Shown piece after piece: positions 26,555 to 36,059 of a stretch of 64,000 nt of DNA (positions within the stretch are counted from its first letter, which is position 1; the number at the start of each line of letters is the position of its first letter). The notes beneath the pieces are model-generated. The model saw only the letters and a program-made list of their open reading frames with translations. It ran no database searches and had not been told where the DNA came from. The stretch is from the NCBI RefSeq assembly GCF_013340205.1, contig NZ_BJTG01000001.1, positions 1 to 64,000 on the forward strand. Reading direction: 5' to 3'. Position numbers and translations under genes: made by a program. The stretch comes from Anaeromyxobacter diazotrophicus. GTDB taxonomy: Bacteria; Myxococcota; Myxococcia; Myxococcales; Anaeromyxobacteraceae.

Positions 26555-28114
26555 CTAGCCGAGCCGATCGGCGGTCGGCAGCCGGACGCGGAAGGTGCTG
26601 CCGCGCCCCCGCTCGCTGTGCACGGCGATGGTGCCGCCGTGCGCCTCGACCAGGCAGCGGGCCGTGTAGAGGCCGAGGCCCATGCCCTCGTACCGGCGGT
26701 GCCCCAGCGCGCGGAAGTAGCGCTCGAAGAGGTGCGGCAGGTCCGCCGGCTCGATCCCGGGACCGCGGTCGACCACCTCCAGGACCACCTCCGCCTCCTG
26801 CCCGCCGAGGCGCACGAGCACCTCGGTGCCGGGCTCCGAGTACTTGAGGGCGTTCGTGAAGAGGTTCACGAGCACGCGCTCGAGGCGCGCCGGATCGGCG
26901 CTCACCTTCGGGAGCTGTGGCCCCTCCTCGATGCGGATGCGCTCGCCGTCGTACGGCGCCGCCAGCCGGCCGCGCAGGTCGCGCGCCATGGCGGCCAGGT
27001 CCACCGGCTCGCGCTCGAGGCGGAGCTTGCCCGCCTCGAGCAGCGTCGACTCGACGAGGTCGTTCAGCATCGAGGTCATGCGCTGGGCGCTGGTCGCGAT
27101 GGCGTCGGCGCGCGTCCGGACCGCGTCGGTGGCCTCCGCGCGGCGCCCGATGAGCTTGGCCTGGGCCAGGATCACCCCGAGCGGCGTGCGCAGGTCGTGC
27201 GAGATCATGCGCGACAGGTCCTCGCGCTGCTCCTGCACCTCGCGCAGCCGGGTGACGTCGCCCAGGGTGAGGACCGCGCCGCCGATGGACCCGTCCGGCG
27301 CGCGGATGGGCGCCGCGCCGCAGACGGCCCAGGTCTTCCGGCCGTCGGCGAGGTCGAGGCAATAGGGCTGGGCGCGCACCAGCTCGCCCCGCAACGCCAG
27401 CACGACCGGCAGCCGCTCGTGCGGCACCACCTTGCCGTCGACGTCGAGGAGGTGCACCCGCGACATGCGCTCGGCGGTCGTCATCGCCGCCTCCGCCTCG
27501 CCGAAGCCCAGCATCTGCGCGGCGGTCGGGTTCATGCGGGTGATGCGGCCGTCCGGCGCGAAGAGCACCAGCCCGTCCGTCATCGAGGCGAAGATCGACT
27601 CGAGGTACGCCTCGGAGCGCGCCAGCGCCCGCAGCGCCGCCTCGGCGGTGCCGGTCGCGAGCTGCGCCTGGTGCCGCTCGCGCGCCTCGAGCCGGAGCCG
27701 GAGCTCCAGCGCCTCCTCGGCCTCGCGCCGCTGGCTCACGTCGACCAGCAGCGCGCTGGCGCGGGCGCCGCCCGCCGGCCCCGCCACCGCCCGCCCGCGC
27801 TCCTCGACCCAGCGCTGGCCGCCGCCCACCAGGCGGAAGGCGCAGCTCCACGTCCCGCCCCGCTGCAGCGCGCGCGCGACGGCGGTGCGGCGGGCGCCGC
27901 GGTCGTCCTCGTGCACGAGCTGCTCGAGCTCCAGGAGCGTGCCCGGCACCGCGCGCAGCAGCGCGCCGGGCGCGCCCTCCCAGGCCAGGCGACCGGGCGT
28001 CTCCTCCCACCGCCAGACGCAGGCGTGGGCCGCCGCGAGCGCATCCGCCACCCAGCCCTCCCCGGTCGGCTGGACCTCGAGCACGTCTCCATCGTGGAGC
28101 AACGACGTTCGCAT
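26555..28114 (-). CDS. PAS-domain sensor histidine kinase
   Basis: 519 residues from ATG 28114, which follows a G-run; the frame extends to 28186. Soluble. The order is a PAS-like/sensory region (about 20-130), a coiled segment, a second PAS (about 170-300, MTDGLVLFAPDGRITRMN), HisKA with phospho-His in MISHDLRTPLG, and HATPase_c with N-box FTNALKYSE, G1 DRGPGI and G2 GMGLGLYTAR. The HWE-free classical arrangement suggests transfer to a separate regulator; none is adjacent on the same strand. Confidence 0.87.
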   Translation of the reverse strand: MRTSLLHDGDVLEVQPTGEGWVADALAAAHACVWRWEETPGRLAWEGAPGALLRAVPGTLLELEQLVHEDDRGARRTAVARALQRGGTWSCAFRLVGGGQRWVEERGRAVAGPAGGARASALLVDVSQRREAEEALELRLRLEARERHQAQLATGTAEAALRALARSEAYLESIFASMTDGLVLFAPDGRITRMNPTAAQMLGFGEAEAAMTTAERMSRVHLLDVDGKVVPHERLPVVLALRGELVRAQPYCLDLADGRKTWAVCGAAPIRAPDGSIGGAVLTLGDVTRLREVQEQREDLSRMISHDLRTPLGVILAQAKLIGRRAEATDAVRTRADAIATSAQRMTSMLNDLVESTLLEAGKLRLEREPVDLAAMARDLRGRLAAPYDGERIRIEEGPQLPKVSADPARLERVLVNLFTNALKYSEPGTEVLVRLGGQEAEVVLEVVDRGPGIEPADLPHLFERYFRALGHRRYEGMGLGLYTARCLVEAHGGTIAVHSERGRGSTFRVRLPTADRLG

Positions 28115-28339
28115 GGCGGCCCCCCCGGGCTGCACGCCGAACCTTTGACGGTGCGTACGGAACCATACCCTGCTTCGGACCCGCACCAGCGCCGCGATCG
28201 AGGCTGTGGGTGTAGGTCCCCGGAATCAGGCGCTTTGCGTGTTGCGGCCCGTTGACGCACCTTGTCCCACATCAAGCCGCCGCGCGGGCCGCGCACCCCC
28301 TGCCGCGCCTGCGCCGCCTGCGATATGGGTCGCGGCTCG

Positions 28340-29899
28340 ATGAAGCCACGGCTCGCCGCCCTGGGTCTCCTGGCCCTGCTCTACCTGCCCGCGCTCGGGA
28401 GCTCCTCCTCGGGCACGCACCCCGACGAGTCGTACTACCTCGGCATCAGCGCCGAGATGGACGCGCGCGGCGCCTGGCTCACCCCGACCATCGACGGCGC
28501 GGCGAAGTGGTTCAAGCCGCCGCTCCTCTACTGGGCCGAGCGCGCCGCCTACGCCGCCTTCGGCCGCGGCTTCTTCGGCGGGCGCCTGCCGGCGGCGCTG
28601 TGCGCGATCGCGCTGGCGCTCCTCACCGGCGCCCTCGCCCGCCGCATGTACGGCGAGCCGGCGGAGCTCCTCGCCACCCTCCTCGTCGGCAGCACCTTCG
28701 GCTGGGTGAAGTTCGGCCGGATGGCGATGATGGACGCGCCCATGACGCTCGCCTTCACCGCCGCCGCGTACGGCGCCTGGCGCGCCTGCGAGGAGGATCG
28801 CCCCCGGCAGCTCCTCTGGGCGGGCCTCGGCGCGGGCGCCGCCTTCATGCTGAAGGGGCCGGTCGGCGCGGTGATCATCCTCCTCCTGGCCGGCGGCTTC
28901 GTCGCGCTGCGGCGGCCGCGCCTGCTGGCAGGCCGGTACACGCTGGGCGCGTTCGCGCTGGGCGCGCTCGTCGGCCTGCCCTGGTACGTCGCGAGCTTCG
29001 CCGTGCACGGCCGCCGCTTCTACGACTTCTTCGTGGTGGAGCAGAACCTCGACCGGTTCCGCCACCCCTGGACGCTGGGGGGCGAGGCGACGCTGCTCGT
29101 CGGGCTGCTGGTGTTCCTCCTGCCCTGGACGCTGCTCGTGCTCGCGGCGCTGCCAGGCGCGCTGCGCACCTGGCGCGAGCCCGGCTCGCTCCTGCCGCTC
29201 CTCTGGATGGCGGTGGTGCTGGCGGTCTTCACCGTCCCGTCGCTCAAGTGGCCGCACTACGGCCTCGGCTGCGCGCCGGCGGCGGCCCTGCTCGCCGCGC
29301 GCGCCGCGCCGCCGCGCTGGGCCCGCCTCGGCACGGCCGCGCTGCTGGCCGCGCTGGCGGCCGGCGCGCTGGCGGTGCTGCGGTGGCCGCTCGCGCCCGC
29401 GGCGGTGGCGGCCATCGCCCCCGCCGCGCTCGCCTTCGCGGCGGCCGCGGCGCTCTGCGCGCGCGGGCGGCTGGCGCCCGCGGCCGCCAGCGCCGGCGGC
29501 GGGCTGGCGCTGCTGCTCGCCTTCGCCATCCCCGCCGTGAACCCGCCCGTCATCCCGCGCGAGGCGCTGGCGCGCCTCGCCGGGCGCGACCTCCACGTCT
29601 ACGACTACGTGCCGGGCATCTTCACGCTGGGCGCGGGCCGGCCGGTCCACCGCGTCGAGCGCGCGGCCCTCGCGCCGACGCTCGCCGGGGGCGGGGTGGT
29701 CATCCTGGCGCGGGGCGCGCTCGACCACCTGCCGCCGGAGCTCGCGGCGCGCCTCGCGCCCGTCGCCCGCTGGGAGCACATCCCCGGCTACCTGCCGCCG
29801 GCGGTCGTGGCGCGCAGCTGGCTCGAGCGCGACCCGTCGCTGCTCTTCGAGCCGATGCTGGCGGTCGAGCTGCGGAGCGGGGCGGTGGGCGCGCGCTGA
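28340..29899 (+). CDS. GT39/ArnT-like membrane glycosyltransferase
   Basis: 519 residues with about 11-12 transmembrane helices. The periplasmic acidic motif after TM1 (HPDESYYLG) is the hallmark Asp-Glu of GT-C enzymes such as ArnT and PMT, followed by KWFKPPLLYW typical of ArnT-like proteins, and GFVVEQNLDR-type FFVVEQNLDRFRHP. Such enzymes use polyprenyl-phosphate sugars to modify lipid A, proteins or other envelope targets. The C-terminal ~120 residues are a soluble periplasmic tail. I chose ATG 28340; a longer start at 28262 adds a Cys-rich non-membrane tail. Confidence 0.85.
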   Translation: MKPRLAALGLLALLYLPALGSSSSGTHPDESYYLGISAEMDARGAWLTPTIDGAAKWFKPPLLYWAERAAYAAFGRGFFGGRLPAALCAIALALLTGALARRMYGEPAELLATLLVGSTFGWVKFGRMAMMDAPMTLAFTAAAYGAWRACEEDRPRQLLWAGLGAGAAFMLKGPVGAVIILLLAGGFVALRRPRLLAGRYTLGAFALGALVGLPWYVASFAVHGRRFYDFFVVEQNLDRFRHPWTLGGEATLLVGLLVFLLPWTLLVLAALPGALRTWREPGSLLPLLWMAVVLAVFTVPSLKWPHYGLGCAPAAALLAARAAPPRWARLGTAALLAALAAGALAVLRWPLAPAAVAAIAPAALAFAAAAALCARGRLAPAAASAGGGLALLLAFAIPAVNPPVIPREALARLAGRDLHVYDYVPGIFTLGAGRPVHRVERAALAPTLAGGGVVILARGALDHLPPELAARLAPVARWEHIPGYLPPAVVARSWLERDPSLLFEPMLAVELRSGAVGAR

Positions 29900-29935
29900 G
29901 CCGCGCACCGCGGGGGTGCCGGCGGGGGAGGAGTG

Positions 29936-29995
29936 CGACCTCGACCGTCGACCGTCGACCTCGACCATCGACCATCGACCTCGACCTCGACCTCG
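29936..29995. repeat. TCGACC-type hexamer repeat cluster 1
   Basis: About ten imperfect copies of TCGACC, some as GTCGACC or ATCGACC, lie immediately after the glycosyltransferase gene and end at the ATG of the small remnant frame at 29996. The rest of the gap 29900-30527 holds the remnant, a hairpin and a second cluster. Confidence 0.85.
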
Positions 29996-30157
29996 ATGCG
30001 GCGCAAGCACTTCGCGCTGGCCAACGGCTCGCTGCACGAGGTGGTCGGCGCCGTGGATCTGGCGCGTGCGATCGGGGCGCTCGCGCCCGAGCCCGCGCGG
30101 CGCGCGCAGGCGCTCGCGGTCCGGGTGAAGCACATGCTGCGCGCGCTGGCGAGGTGA
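29996..30157 (+). pseudogene. C-terminal remnant of a four-helix-bundle (23S rRNA IVS-type) protein
   Basis: 53 residues beginning MRRKHFALANGSLHEV, then VDLARAIGAL, then a basic helix ending VKHMLRALAR. The K-H-F-x-x-A-x-G-S-x-x-E pattern with the following amphipathic helix matches the second half of the four-helix-bundle family (PF05635-like), whose full members have about 120 residues. The first two helices are missing and a simple repeat takes their place, so this is probably a broken copy. The function of the family is unknown. Confidence 0.5.
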
Positions 30158-30307
30158 GTCCCGCAGGCACTCAGCCGCGCACGCCGCCCCGGCCGTGCCG
30201 CACCGCGCCCGCGCGCGCACGAGGCGCCATTGCGGAGCGCCGCCCCCGGCGCCAGGTTCGCCGGAACGCGCCCACGGGGACCTCGACCGCGGCGAGGACT
30301 GACCGAA

Positions 30308-30335
30308 GCACCGCGGCGCGCAGGCGCCGCGGTGC
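30308..30335. terminator. Hairpin between convergent glycosyltransferase genes
   Basis: A perfect 12-bp stem (30308-30319 with 30324-30335) with a 4-base loop in the space between two convergent genes. There is no T-tract. It could act as a bidirectional barrier or be a REP-like element. Confidence 0.45.
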
Positions 30336-30460
30336 AAGATTCCGCAGCCGCCTCTCGAGGACCGCGGTGCGCGTTCTGGCCATGAGGACCCCGGCGCGGC
30401 GCGGAGCACGGGCGCCGACGCGCGCGCGGGCGCGGGGCGGCCAGGGTAGGAACGTGGCGG

Positions 30461-30526
30461 CACCCCGACCCCGACCCCGACATCGACCTCGACCCCGACC
30501 GCGGCTTCGACGCCGACCGCGACTTC
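30461..30526. repeat. CGACC-type repeat cluster 2
   Basis: Imperfect CCCGACC, TCGACC and GCCGACC units run up to two bases before the stop codon (30528-30530) of the minus-strand glycosyltransferase. They resemble cluster 1 about 0.5 kb away and the coding repeat at 49771-49850. Confidence 0.75.
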
Positions 30527-30527
30527 G

Positions 30528-31934
30528 TTACCGCGCCGGGGCAGGCGGCGCGGGCGGCGGCCGCGGCGCGTAGAAGCGGTAGCGCCGCACCACGCGCCCG
30601 CGCCACGTCGCCGCCAGCTCACCCCGCTCCTCCAGCGGACCGAGCAGCTCCTCCAGCTTCGCCCGCGACGGCCCGAGCCGCTCCGGCGCGACCACGAGGA
30701 GCGGGCGCGGGTCGGGCGGCGCCGGCGGGTAGTAGCTGGGCCCGGCCGGCCGGTCGGAGACGTAGGCGAGCGGCTCGGCGGAGCGCCACCCGAGCTGGCC
30801 CACCGCCATCCAGTGCGTCGTCGCGAGCCGCGCCCCGGGCGCGAGGCGGCGCGCCACCGCGAGCGGCTCCTCCCAGCCGCGCAGCTCGTCGAGCGGGCTC
30901 GCCCACGGGAGGGGCAGCGCCAGGGCGAGGAGGAGCGCCGCCACCAGCGCGCCGCCGGTCCACAGCGCGGCCCGGGCCCAGCGCGCGCCGGCCGCGGCGA
31001 GGAGCAGGAGCGCGGAGAGCCAGGCCGGGGCCGGCCAGTGCGGGAGCGCGCCGGGGGTGCGCGCGGCGGCGAGCGTGAAGAAGGCGGCCACCGGGAGCGC
31101 GGTCAGGGCCGCCGCGAGCCGGGCCGGAGGCTGCGCCGCGCCGGCCCGGAGCGCGCGCCACGCCGCCGCGGCGGCGAGCGCGAGCAGCACCGGCGAGACG
31201 TAGGCGGCCTGCGCCCCGGCCGACTGCGCCAGGCGGGCCCACGAGAAGCTGCGCCCGGAGAGCCCGTGCTGGAGCTGGAAGGCGAACGACGGCCAGCCGT
31301 GCGCGGCGTTCCACCGCAGCATGGGGGCGGCGAGGAGGAGCGCCAGCCCCGCGCCGAGCCAGGGCCAGGGGGTGGCGAGCGCGCGGCGCCCTTCGCCGGT
31401 CGCGAGGAGCGCGCCCAGCACCCCGGCCGCGAGCAGGCCGGCGGTGAGCTTCGAGAGCGCCGCCATCCCCAGCAGCGCGCCGGCGAGGAGGAAGAGCCGC
31501 CGGTCGGCCCGCAGCGCCCGGTCCACGGCCCACAGCGCGCCGGCCCACGCGAACGCGAGCGGCGCGTCGGGCGTGGCGAGCACCGCGCCGACCGAGAACA
31601 CCGGGGCCGCCTGCAGGAGCGCCGCCGCCAGCACCGCCGCGCGCGGCCCGGCCCAGGCGCGCGCCAGCGAGGCGGCGAAGAGGGTCGTCCCCGCCTGCAG
31701 CAGCAGCGAGGGCAGGCGCACCGCCAGCGCGCACCGGCCGAAGAGCCGCAGCGGGCCGGCGATGAGCCAGGCGACGAGCGGCGGGTGATCGAGGTACCCG
31801 GGCGCGAGGTGGCGCGCCCAGTCGACGTAGTAGGCCTCGTCGGTGGTGATCGGCGCGAGCGCCGCGAGCGCCGCCCGCCCCGCGAGGCCTAGGCCGGTGA
31901 TGAGCAACACCGCGCGGGTGGCGGACCGGGGCAA
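30528..31934 (-). CDS. GT39-family membrane glycosyltransferase
   Basis: 468 residues with about 10 membrane helices and the GT-C acidic motif TTDEAYYVDWARHL after TM1, followed by YLDHPPLVAWLI (H-P-P as in the PMT_2 family) and ATPDAPLAFAW. The last ~110 residues are soluble. TTG start at 31934, the only start that places TM1 correctly. It probably transfers a polyprenyl-linked sugar in the periplasm. The sequence is clearly distinct from the convergent enzyme at 28340-29899, so the two are not a recent duplication. Confidence 0.82.
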   Translation of the reverse strand: MPRSATRAVLLITGLGLAGRAALAALAPITTDEAYYVDWARHLAPGYLDHPPLVAWLIAGPLRLFGRCALAVRLPSLLLQAGTTLFAASLARAWAGPRAAVLAAALLQAAPVFSVGAVLATPDAPLAFAWAGALWAVDRALRADRRLFLLAGALLGMAALSKLTAGLLAAGVLGALLATGEGRRALATPWPWLGAGLALLLAAPMLRWNAAHGWPSFAFQLQHGLSGRSFSWARLAQSAGAQAAYVSPVLLALAAAAAWRALRAGAAQPPARLAAALTALPVAAFFTLAAARTPGALPHWPAPAWLSALLLLAAAGARWARAALWTGGALVAALLLALALPLPWASPLDELRGWEEPLAVARRLAPGARLATTHWMAVGQLGWRSAEPLAYVSDRPAGPSYYPPAPPDPRPLLVVAPERLGPSRAKLEELLGPLEERGELAATWRGRVVRRYRFYAPRPPPAPPAPAR

Positions 31935-32043
31935 GGCCCGAGGGTGGCTCGGTTCGGGGCGTATGTCGAGCCCGCGCGTTCGCTATGATGAACCCCCCGC
32001 ACGCCCTCACGTGCGGCCCCTTCCCCTCGCCGGAGGTTCACCC

Positions 32044-33231
32044 ATGGCCAGCACCGTCCCCGAGCTCAAGCCCTCCTCGCGCCTGCTCCTCGGCCCCGGC
32101 CCGAGCATGGTCCACCCGCGCGTCCTGCGCGCGATGTCGACGCCGCTGCTCGGCCACCTCGACCCCGAGTTCCTCGTCATCATGAACGAGGTGCAGGGGA
32201 TGCTGCGCACAGTCTTCCAGACGGAGAACCCGTTTACCATCGCCATCTCCGGCACCGGCTCCGCCGGCATGGAGGCGGCGCTCGTGAACGTCGTCGAGCC
32301 GGGCGACAAGGTGATCGTGTGCGTGGCGGGCGTCTTCGGCGCCCGGCTGGCGGAGATCGTCGGCCGCTGCGGCGGGCAGCTCGTGAAGCTCGAGGTGCCC
32401 TGGGGCCAGGTCTTCACGCTCGACCGCATCGAGGAGGCGCTGCGCAAGGAGGGGCGGGTCAGGGCGGTGGCGATCGTGCACGCCGAGACCTCCACCGGCG
32501 CCCAGCAACCGCTCGACGGGCTCGGCAAGCTCTGCCGCGACCACGGCGCGCTCCTGGTGGTGGACGCCGTCACCTCCCTCGGCGGCGTGCCGGTCGAGGT
32601 GGATCGGAACGGGATCGACGTCTGCTACTCCGGGACGCAGAAGTGCCTCTCCTGCCCGCCCGGCCTGGCCCCGCTCACCTTCTCGCCGCGCGCGCTCGAG
32701 CTGGTGCGGGCCCGCAAGCACAAGGTCCAGAGCTGGTACCTCGACGTCTCGATGATCGCGGACTACTGGGCCGACGGGAAGCGCGCCTACCACCACACCG
32801 CGCCCATCAGCATGGTGTACGCGCTCCGCGAGTCGCTGCGCCTGGTGCTGGAGGAGGGGCTCGAGCCGCGCTTCGCGCGGCACCGCCGCCACTCGGCCGC
32901 GGTCATGGCCGGCCTGGCCGAGCTGGGCTGCACCCCCAACGCGGCCGAGGGGCACCGGCTGCCGAGCCTCAACTGCGTGCGGACGCCCGAGGGCGTGAAC
33001 GACGAGGCGCCCATCCGGAAGGCGCTCCTCGCCGACCACGGCATCGAGATCGGCGGCGGCCTCGGGCCGCTCGTCGGCAAGATCTGGCGCATCGGGCTCA
33101 TGGGCGAGTCGTCGCGGCAGGAGCACGTGCTGGCGGTGCTCGCCGCGCTGGAGCAGGCCCTGGCCCGGACCGGGCGCGCCGTCGCGCCGGGCGCGGCGGT
33201 CTCGGCGGCGCTGAAGACCTACGCGCGGTAG
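32044..33231 (+). CDS. Class V aminotransferase, alanine-glyoxylate / serine-pyruvate type
   Basis: 395 residues with GGAGG 8 bases before the ATG. The family start LLGPGPSMVHPRVL, AISGTGSAGMEAALVN, HAETSTGAQQPL, VVDAVTSLGGVPVEVD and the PLP lysine Lys200 (SGTQKCLSCPPG) all fit the alanine:glyoxylate / serine:pyruvate group. It would interconvert glyoxylate and glycine or serine and hydroxypyruvate, connecting the glyoxylate metabolism suggested by aceK with amino acids. The frame is open upstream to 31843, but that part overlaps the divergent gene. It ends 9 bp before the convergent kinase. Confidence 0.9.
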   Translation: MASTVPELKPSSRLLLGPGPSMVHPRVLRAMSTPLLGHLDPEFLVIMNEVQGMLRTVFQTENPFTIAISGTGSAGMEAALVNVVEPGDKVIVCVAGVFGARLAEIVGRCGGQLVKLEVPWGQVFTLDRIEEALRKEGRVRAVAIVHAETSTGAQQPLDGLGKLCRDHGALLVVDAVTSLGGVPVEVDRNGIDVCYSGTQKCLSCPPGLAPLTFSPRALELVRARKHKVQSWYLDVSMIADYWADGKRAYHHTAPISMVYALRESLRLVLEEGLEPRFARHRRHSAAVMAGLAELGCTPNAAEGHRLPSLNCVRTPEGVNDEAPIRKALLADHGIEIGGGLGPLVGKIWRIGLMGESSRQEHVLAVLAALEQALARTGRAVAPGAAVSAALKTYAR

Positions 33232-33240
33232 GGCGCCCGC

Positions 33241-34617
33241 TCAGCCCCCGGCGCCGCCGTCGGTCGCGGCGCCGGGCGCGGCCGCGAGCGGCAGCCGCAG
33301 CGTGAAGAGGGCGCCGCCCCGCGGGTGGTTCGCGGCGGAGAGCGCGCCCCCGTGCCGCTCGACGATGCCGTAGCTGATGGCGAGGCCGAGCCCGGTGCCC
33401 TTCCCGACCGGCTTGGTGGTGAAGAACGGGTCGAAGAGCCGCGGCAGGTTCTCCGGCTCGATCCCCGGGCCGTTGTCGTGGAACTCGAGCACCGCCGCGC
33501 CGCCCTCCACCCGGGCCGCGACCTCGAGCCGCGGGGCGGGCTGCGCCGCGGTGGCGTCGTGGGCGTTCTGCACCAGGTTCATGAGCACCTGCTGCAGCTG
33601 GCCGGGCGAGCCCTCCAGCTCCAGCGCGGGCGGCAGGTGGAGCTCGACCTCGAAGTTGGTCTTGGCCGCCTTGGCCACCCAATGGATCGCGCTCCGCACC
33701 ACCGCCGTGAGGTCGAAGCGGCGGCGCTCCTCGCGGTCCACCGCCGAGAACCGCTTCAGCCCGTCCACGATGGCGCGCGTGCGCTCGGCGCCCTCGATGG
33801 TCCCCTCGATGAGCGGCTGCAGATCCTCGATGACCCGGTCGATGCGCAGCTCCGCCCGGAGCGCGGCCAGCTCGGCCGGCGGCGCGCCCCGGTGGACCGC
33901 GCCGAGGTAGCGCGCGAGCCGCGCCGTGTAGCGCTGCAGCGAGTAGACGTTGCCGAGCACGAAGCTGATGGGGTTGTTGAGCTCGTGGGCGACGCCGGCC
34001 ACGAGCCGCCCGAGCGAGGCCATCTTCTCCGCGTGCACGAGCTGCTGCTGCGCGCGCTTCAGCTTCTCGTGCGCCTCGCGCAGGCCGTCGTAGGCGCGCC
34101 GGAGCTCGCCCACCGGCCGCCCGGTCACCACCATCCCCAGCACCCGGCCGGTGGGGCCGTGGCGCGGCGTGCCGTTGAGCGAGACCGGGATGGCGCTCCC
34201 GTCGGCGGCGCGCAGCTGCAGCTCGAGGTCGTGCACGGGGTCGCCGCCGGGCCGCACCAGGATCCGGGTCGCCTGCTCGCGCGACGCCGCGTCGGCGAAC
34301 AGCTCGGCCACCGGCTGGCCGCGCAGCTCCTGCTCGGAGCGGCCGGTCAGCTTCACCAGCGAGTGGTTCACGTCCTCGATGGCGCCGTCGCGCCCGGAGA
34401 CGAGCAGGATGTCGGACATCGAGCCGAGGACGCTCTCGATGAAGCGCTGCGACGCCTCCAGCGCCGCGTTCTTCTCCTCCAGCGCCACCTCGTACTGGAG
34501 CAGGTCGTTGTAGACCTCCTCCATCTTCTGGATCACCTGGATCCAGACGCCCTCGCCGACGCCCTCCGGCACCTGGCTCCAGTGCAGCGCCTCGTCCATG
34601 GGCACGCGCAGGGTCAT
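33241..34617 (-). CDS. hoxJ: PAS histidine kinase of the H2-sensing system (HoxJ-like)
   Basis: 458 residues, soluble. An N-terminal segment (about 1-55) precedes a PAS domain (about 56-165, SMSDILLVSGRDGAIEDVN) and a coiled coil (168-200). HisKA follows with phospho-acceptor His211 (GVAHELNNP, the NtrB-type box), then HATPase_c with NLVQNAHDA, DNGPGI and GTGLGLAIS. The ATG shares one base with the TGA of hoxC (TGATG), so it is translationally coupled to the sensor hydrogenase. In Ralstonia eutropha HoxJ associates with the regulatory hydrogenase and its autophosphorylation stops when H2 is present; that behaviour is assumed here. Confidence 0.88.
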   Translation of the reverse strand: MTLRVPMDEALHWSQVPEGVGEGVWIQVIQKMEEVYNDLLQYEVALEEKNAALEASQRFIESVLGSMSDILLVSGRDGAIEDVNHSLVKLTGRSEQELRGQPVAELFADAASREQATRILVRPGGDPVHDLELQLRAADGSAIPVSLNGTPRHGPTGRVLGMVVTGRPVGELRRAYDGLREAHEKLKRAQQQLVHAEKMASLGRLVAGVAHELNNPISFVLGNVYSLQRYTARLARYLGAVHRGAPPAELAALRAELRIDRVIEDLQPLIEGTIEGAERTRAIVDGLKRFSAVDREERRRFDLTAVVRSAIHWVAKAAKTNFEVELHLPPALELEGSPGQLQQVLMNLVQNAHDATAAQPAPRLEVAARVEGGAAVLEFHDNGPGIEPENLPRLFDPFFTTKPVGKGTGLGLAISYGIVERHGGALSAANHPRGGALFTLRLPLAAAPGAATDGGAGG

Positions 34618-36059
34618 CAGTGCACCGTGCACACCATGCAGGGGTCGAACGACCGCACCACGTGCTGCACCAGGACCGCCGCCTCGCCGTCCCCCACCGG
34701 CAGCCCGGTGAGCGCCTGCTCGAGCGGCCCGGGCTGGCCGCCGGCGTCGCGCGGCGAGAAGTTCCAGGTGGTGGGCGCGATGATCTGGTAGCCGTGGATG
34801 CGGCCGCCGCGCACCTCGAGCCAGTGGCCGAGGCCGCCGCGGGCCGCCTCGACGAGGCCCACGCCGCTCGCCTCGTCCGGCAGCGCGCCGTCGGCGCAGA
34901 ACGGCTCGCCGGGCGCGAGCGCCGCCACCCACCGCTCCATCTCCGGCACCAGCCGCGCCAGCTCGAGCAGCCGCCCCGCCACGCGCGAGAGCACGTTGCC
35001 CCCGCCCCGCGCCACCAGGTCGCGGGCCAGCGGGTGCCCCGCCACCACCTGGCGCGCCAGCGCCCCCACCTCGACCACGCGCCCGCCGAGCCGGGGCGCC
35101 TTGCACCAGGTGTACGCGCCGGGCTTGTCCGGAGCGGGGCGCGTCACTCCCTGGGCCGGGTGGCGGGGGACGTCGTCGGCGAGCCAGGCGTGGCTCACGT
35201 CCTCGTCGATGGAGGCGGGATCGAGCGGGTGGAGCGCGCCGTCGTACACGCCCGGCGCGAGCCACGGGGCGCCGTCGGGCCCGTACGCGCCCACGCTCAT
35301 GAAGGCGTCGTGCGCCCGCCCGTACCGCTCGAGCCCGAGGTCGTCGGCCACGCGGAGGAAGGCCGCGAAGTCGCTCGCGCCGGCCGGGCGCGCGTCGCGC
35401 CAGGCCGCGAGCGCCGCCGCGTCGTCGAGCGCCGCCACGCGCTCGAGCGCGTCCCCGTAGAGCGTCCGCTCCAGGAAGGCGCGGAACGCGCGCAGCGTGA
35501 GGAGCAGCTGGAGCTTCTCGTGCGGGAGCACGGCGCGCGAGGTGCCGCCCGGCTGCAGCGCCAGCGTGTGCGGCCACTTCCCGGCCAGGAGCCCCATGAG
35601 ATCGAGGAGCCGCGCCCGCGCCTCGAGCGCCTCGGCCGCGGCGCTCCCGCGCACCGCCTGGAAGCGCGCCTGGACGGCGTCGAACCAGGGGCGCCGCGCG
35701 TAGGCCTCGCGCGCGAAGTCGGGCATGAAGAAGAGGTAGAAGTGGGTGAGGTGGTCGGCGGCGCTCTCGGCCGCGCGGACCAGGTCCGAGGCGAGCCGCC
35801 CGTTGGCCGGCGCCTCGAGGCCCATGGCGGAGGCGAGCGCGCGCGCGGCCGCCGCCGACTGCGCGACCGAGCAGATGCCGCACACGCGCGGCACGATGGT
35901 GAGCGCGTCGAGCGGTGTCTTCCCGGCCAGGAGCTGCTCGAACCCGCGGTACATCGGCGAGCACACCCGCGCCGCCCGCACCGCGCCCCCCTCCACGTCG
36001 AGCGTGACCTCGAGGTCCCCCTCGACGCGGTTGAACGGGCCGACGACGACGCGCTTCAC
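34617..36059 (-). CDS. hoxC: Regulatory (H2-sensing) [NiFe] hydrogenase large subunit
   Basis: 480 residues. Nickel ligands are Cys60/Cys63 (PRVCGICSVAQ, motif L1) and Cys474/Cys477 (DPCMVCTVH, motif L2). The protein ends exactly at the L2 histidine. Catalytic hydrogenases carry a C-terminal peptide there that a protease removes, whereas H2-sensor hydrogenases (HoxC/HupV) lack it, so this ending identifies a sensor. The GTG start overlaps the TGA of hoxB (GTGA). It should form a cytoplasmic dimer with HoxB and pass the H2 signal to HoxJ. Confidence 0.93.
   Translation of the reverse strand: MKRVVVGPFNRVEGDLEVTLDVEGGAVRAARVCSPMYRGFEQLLAGKTPLDALTIVPRVCGICSVAQSAAAARALASAMGLEAPANGRLASDLVRAAESAADHLTHFYLFFMPDFAREAYARRPWFDAVQARFQAVRGSAAAEALEARARLLDLMGLLAGKWPHTLALQPGGTSRAVLPHEKLQLLLTLRAFRAFLERTLYGDALERVAALDDAAALAAWRDARPAGASDFAAFLRVADDLGLERYGRAHDAFMSVGAYGPDGAPWLAPGVYDGALHPLDPASIDEDVSHAWLADDVPRHPAQGVTRPAPDKPGAYTWCKAPRLGGRVVEVGALARQVVAGHPLARDLVARGGGNVLSRVAGRLLELARLVPEMERWVAALAPGEPFCADGALPDEASGVGLVEAARGGLGHWLEVRGGRIHGYQIIAPTTWNFSPRDAGGQPGPLEQALTGLPVGDGEAAVLVQHVVRSFDPCMVCTVH

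Noticed and set aside
29936-29995. CRISPR-like array
   Set aside because: Units are short drifting hexamers without spacers of constant length, and no cas gene is near.
30158-30460. Possible small genes between the two glycosyltransferases
   Set aside because: Short frames on both strands are Arg/Ala-rich, lack ribosome-binding sites and match nothing I recognise.
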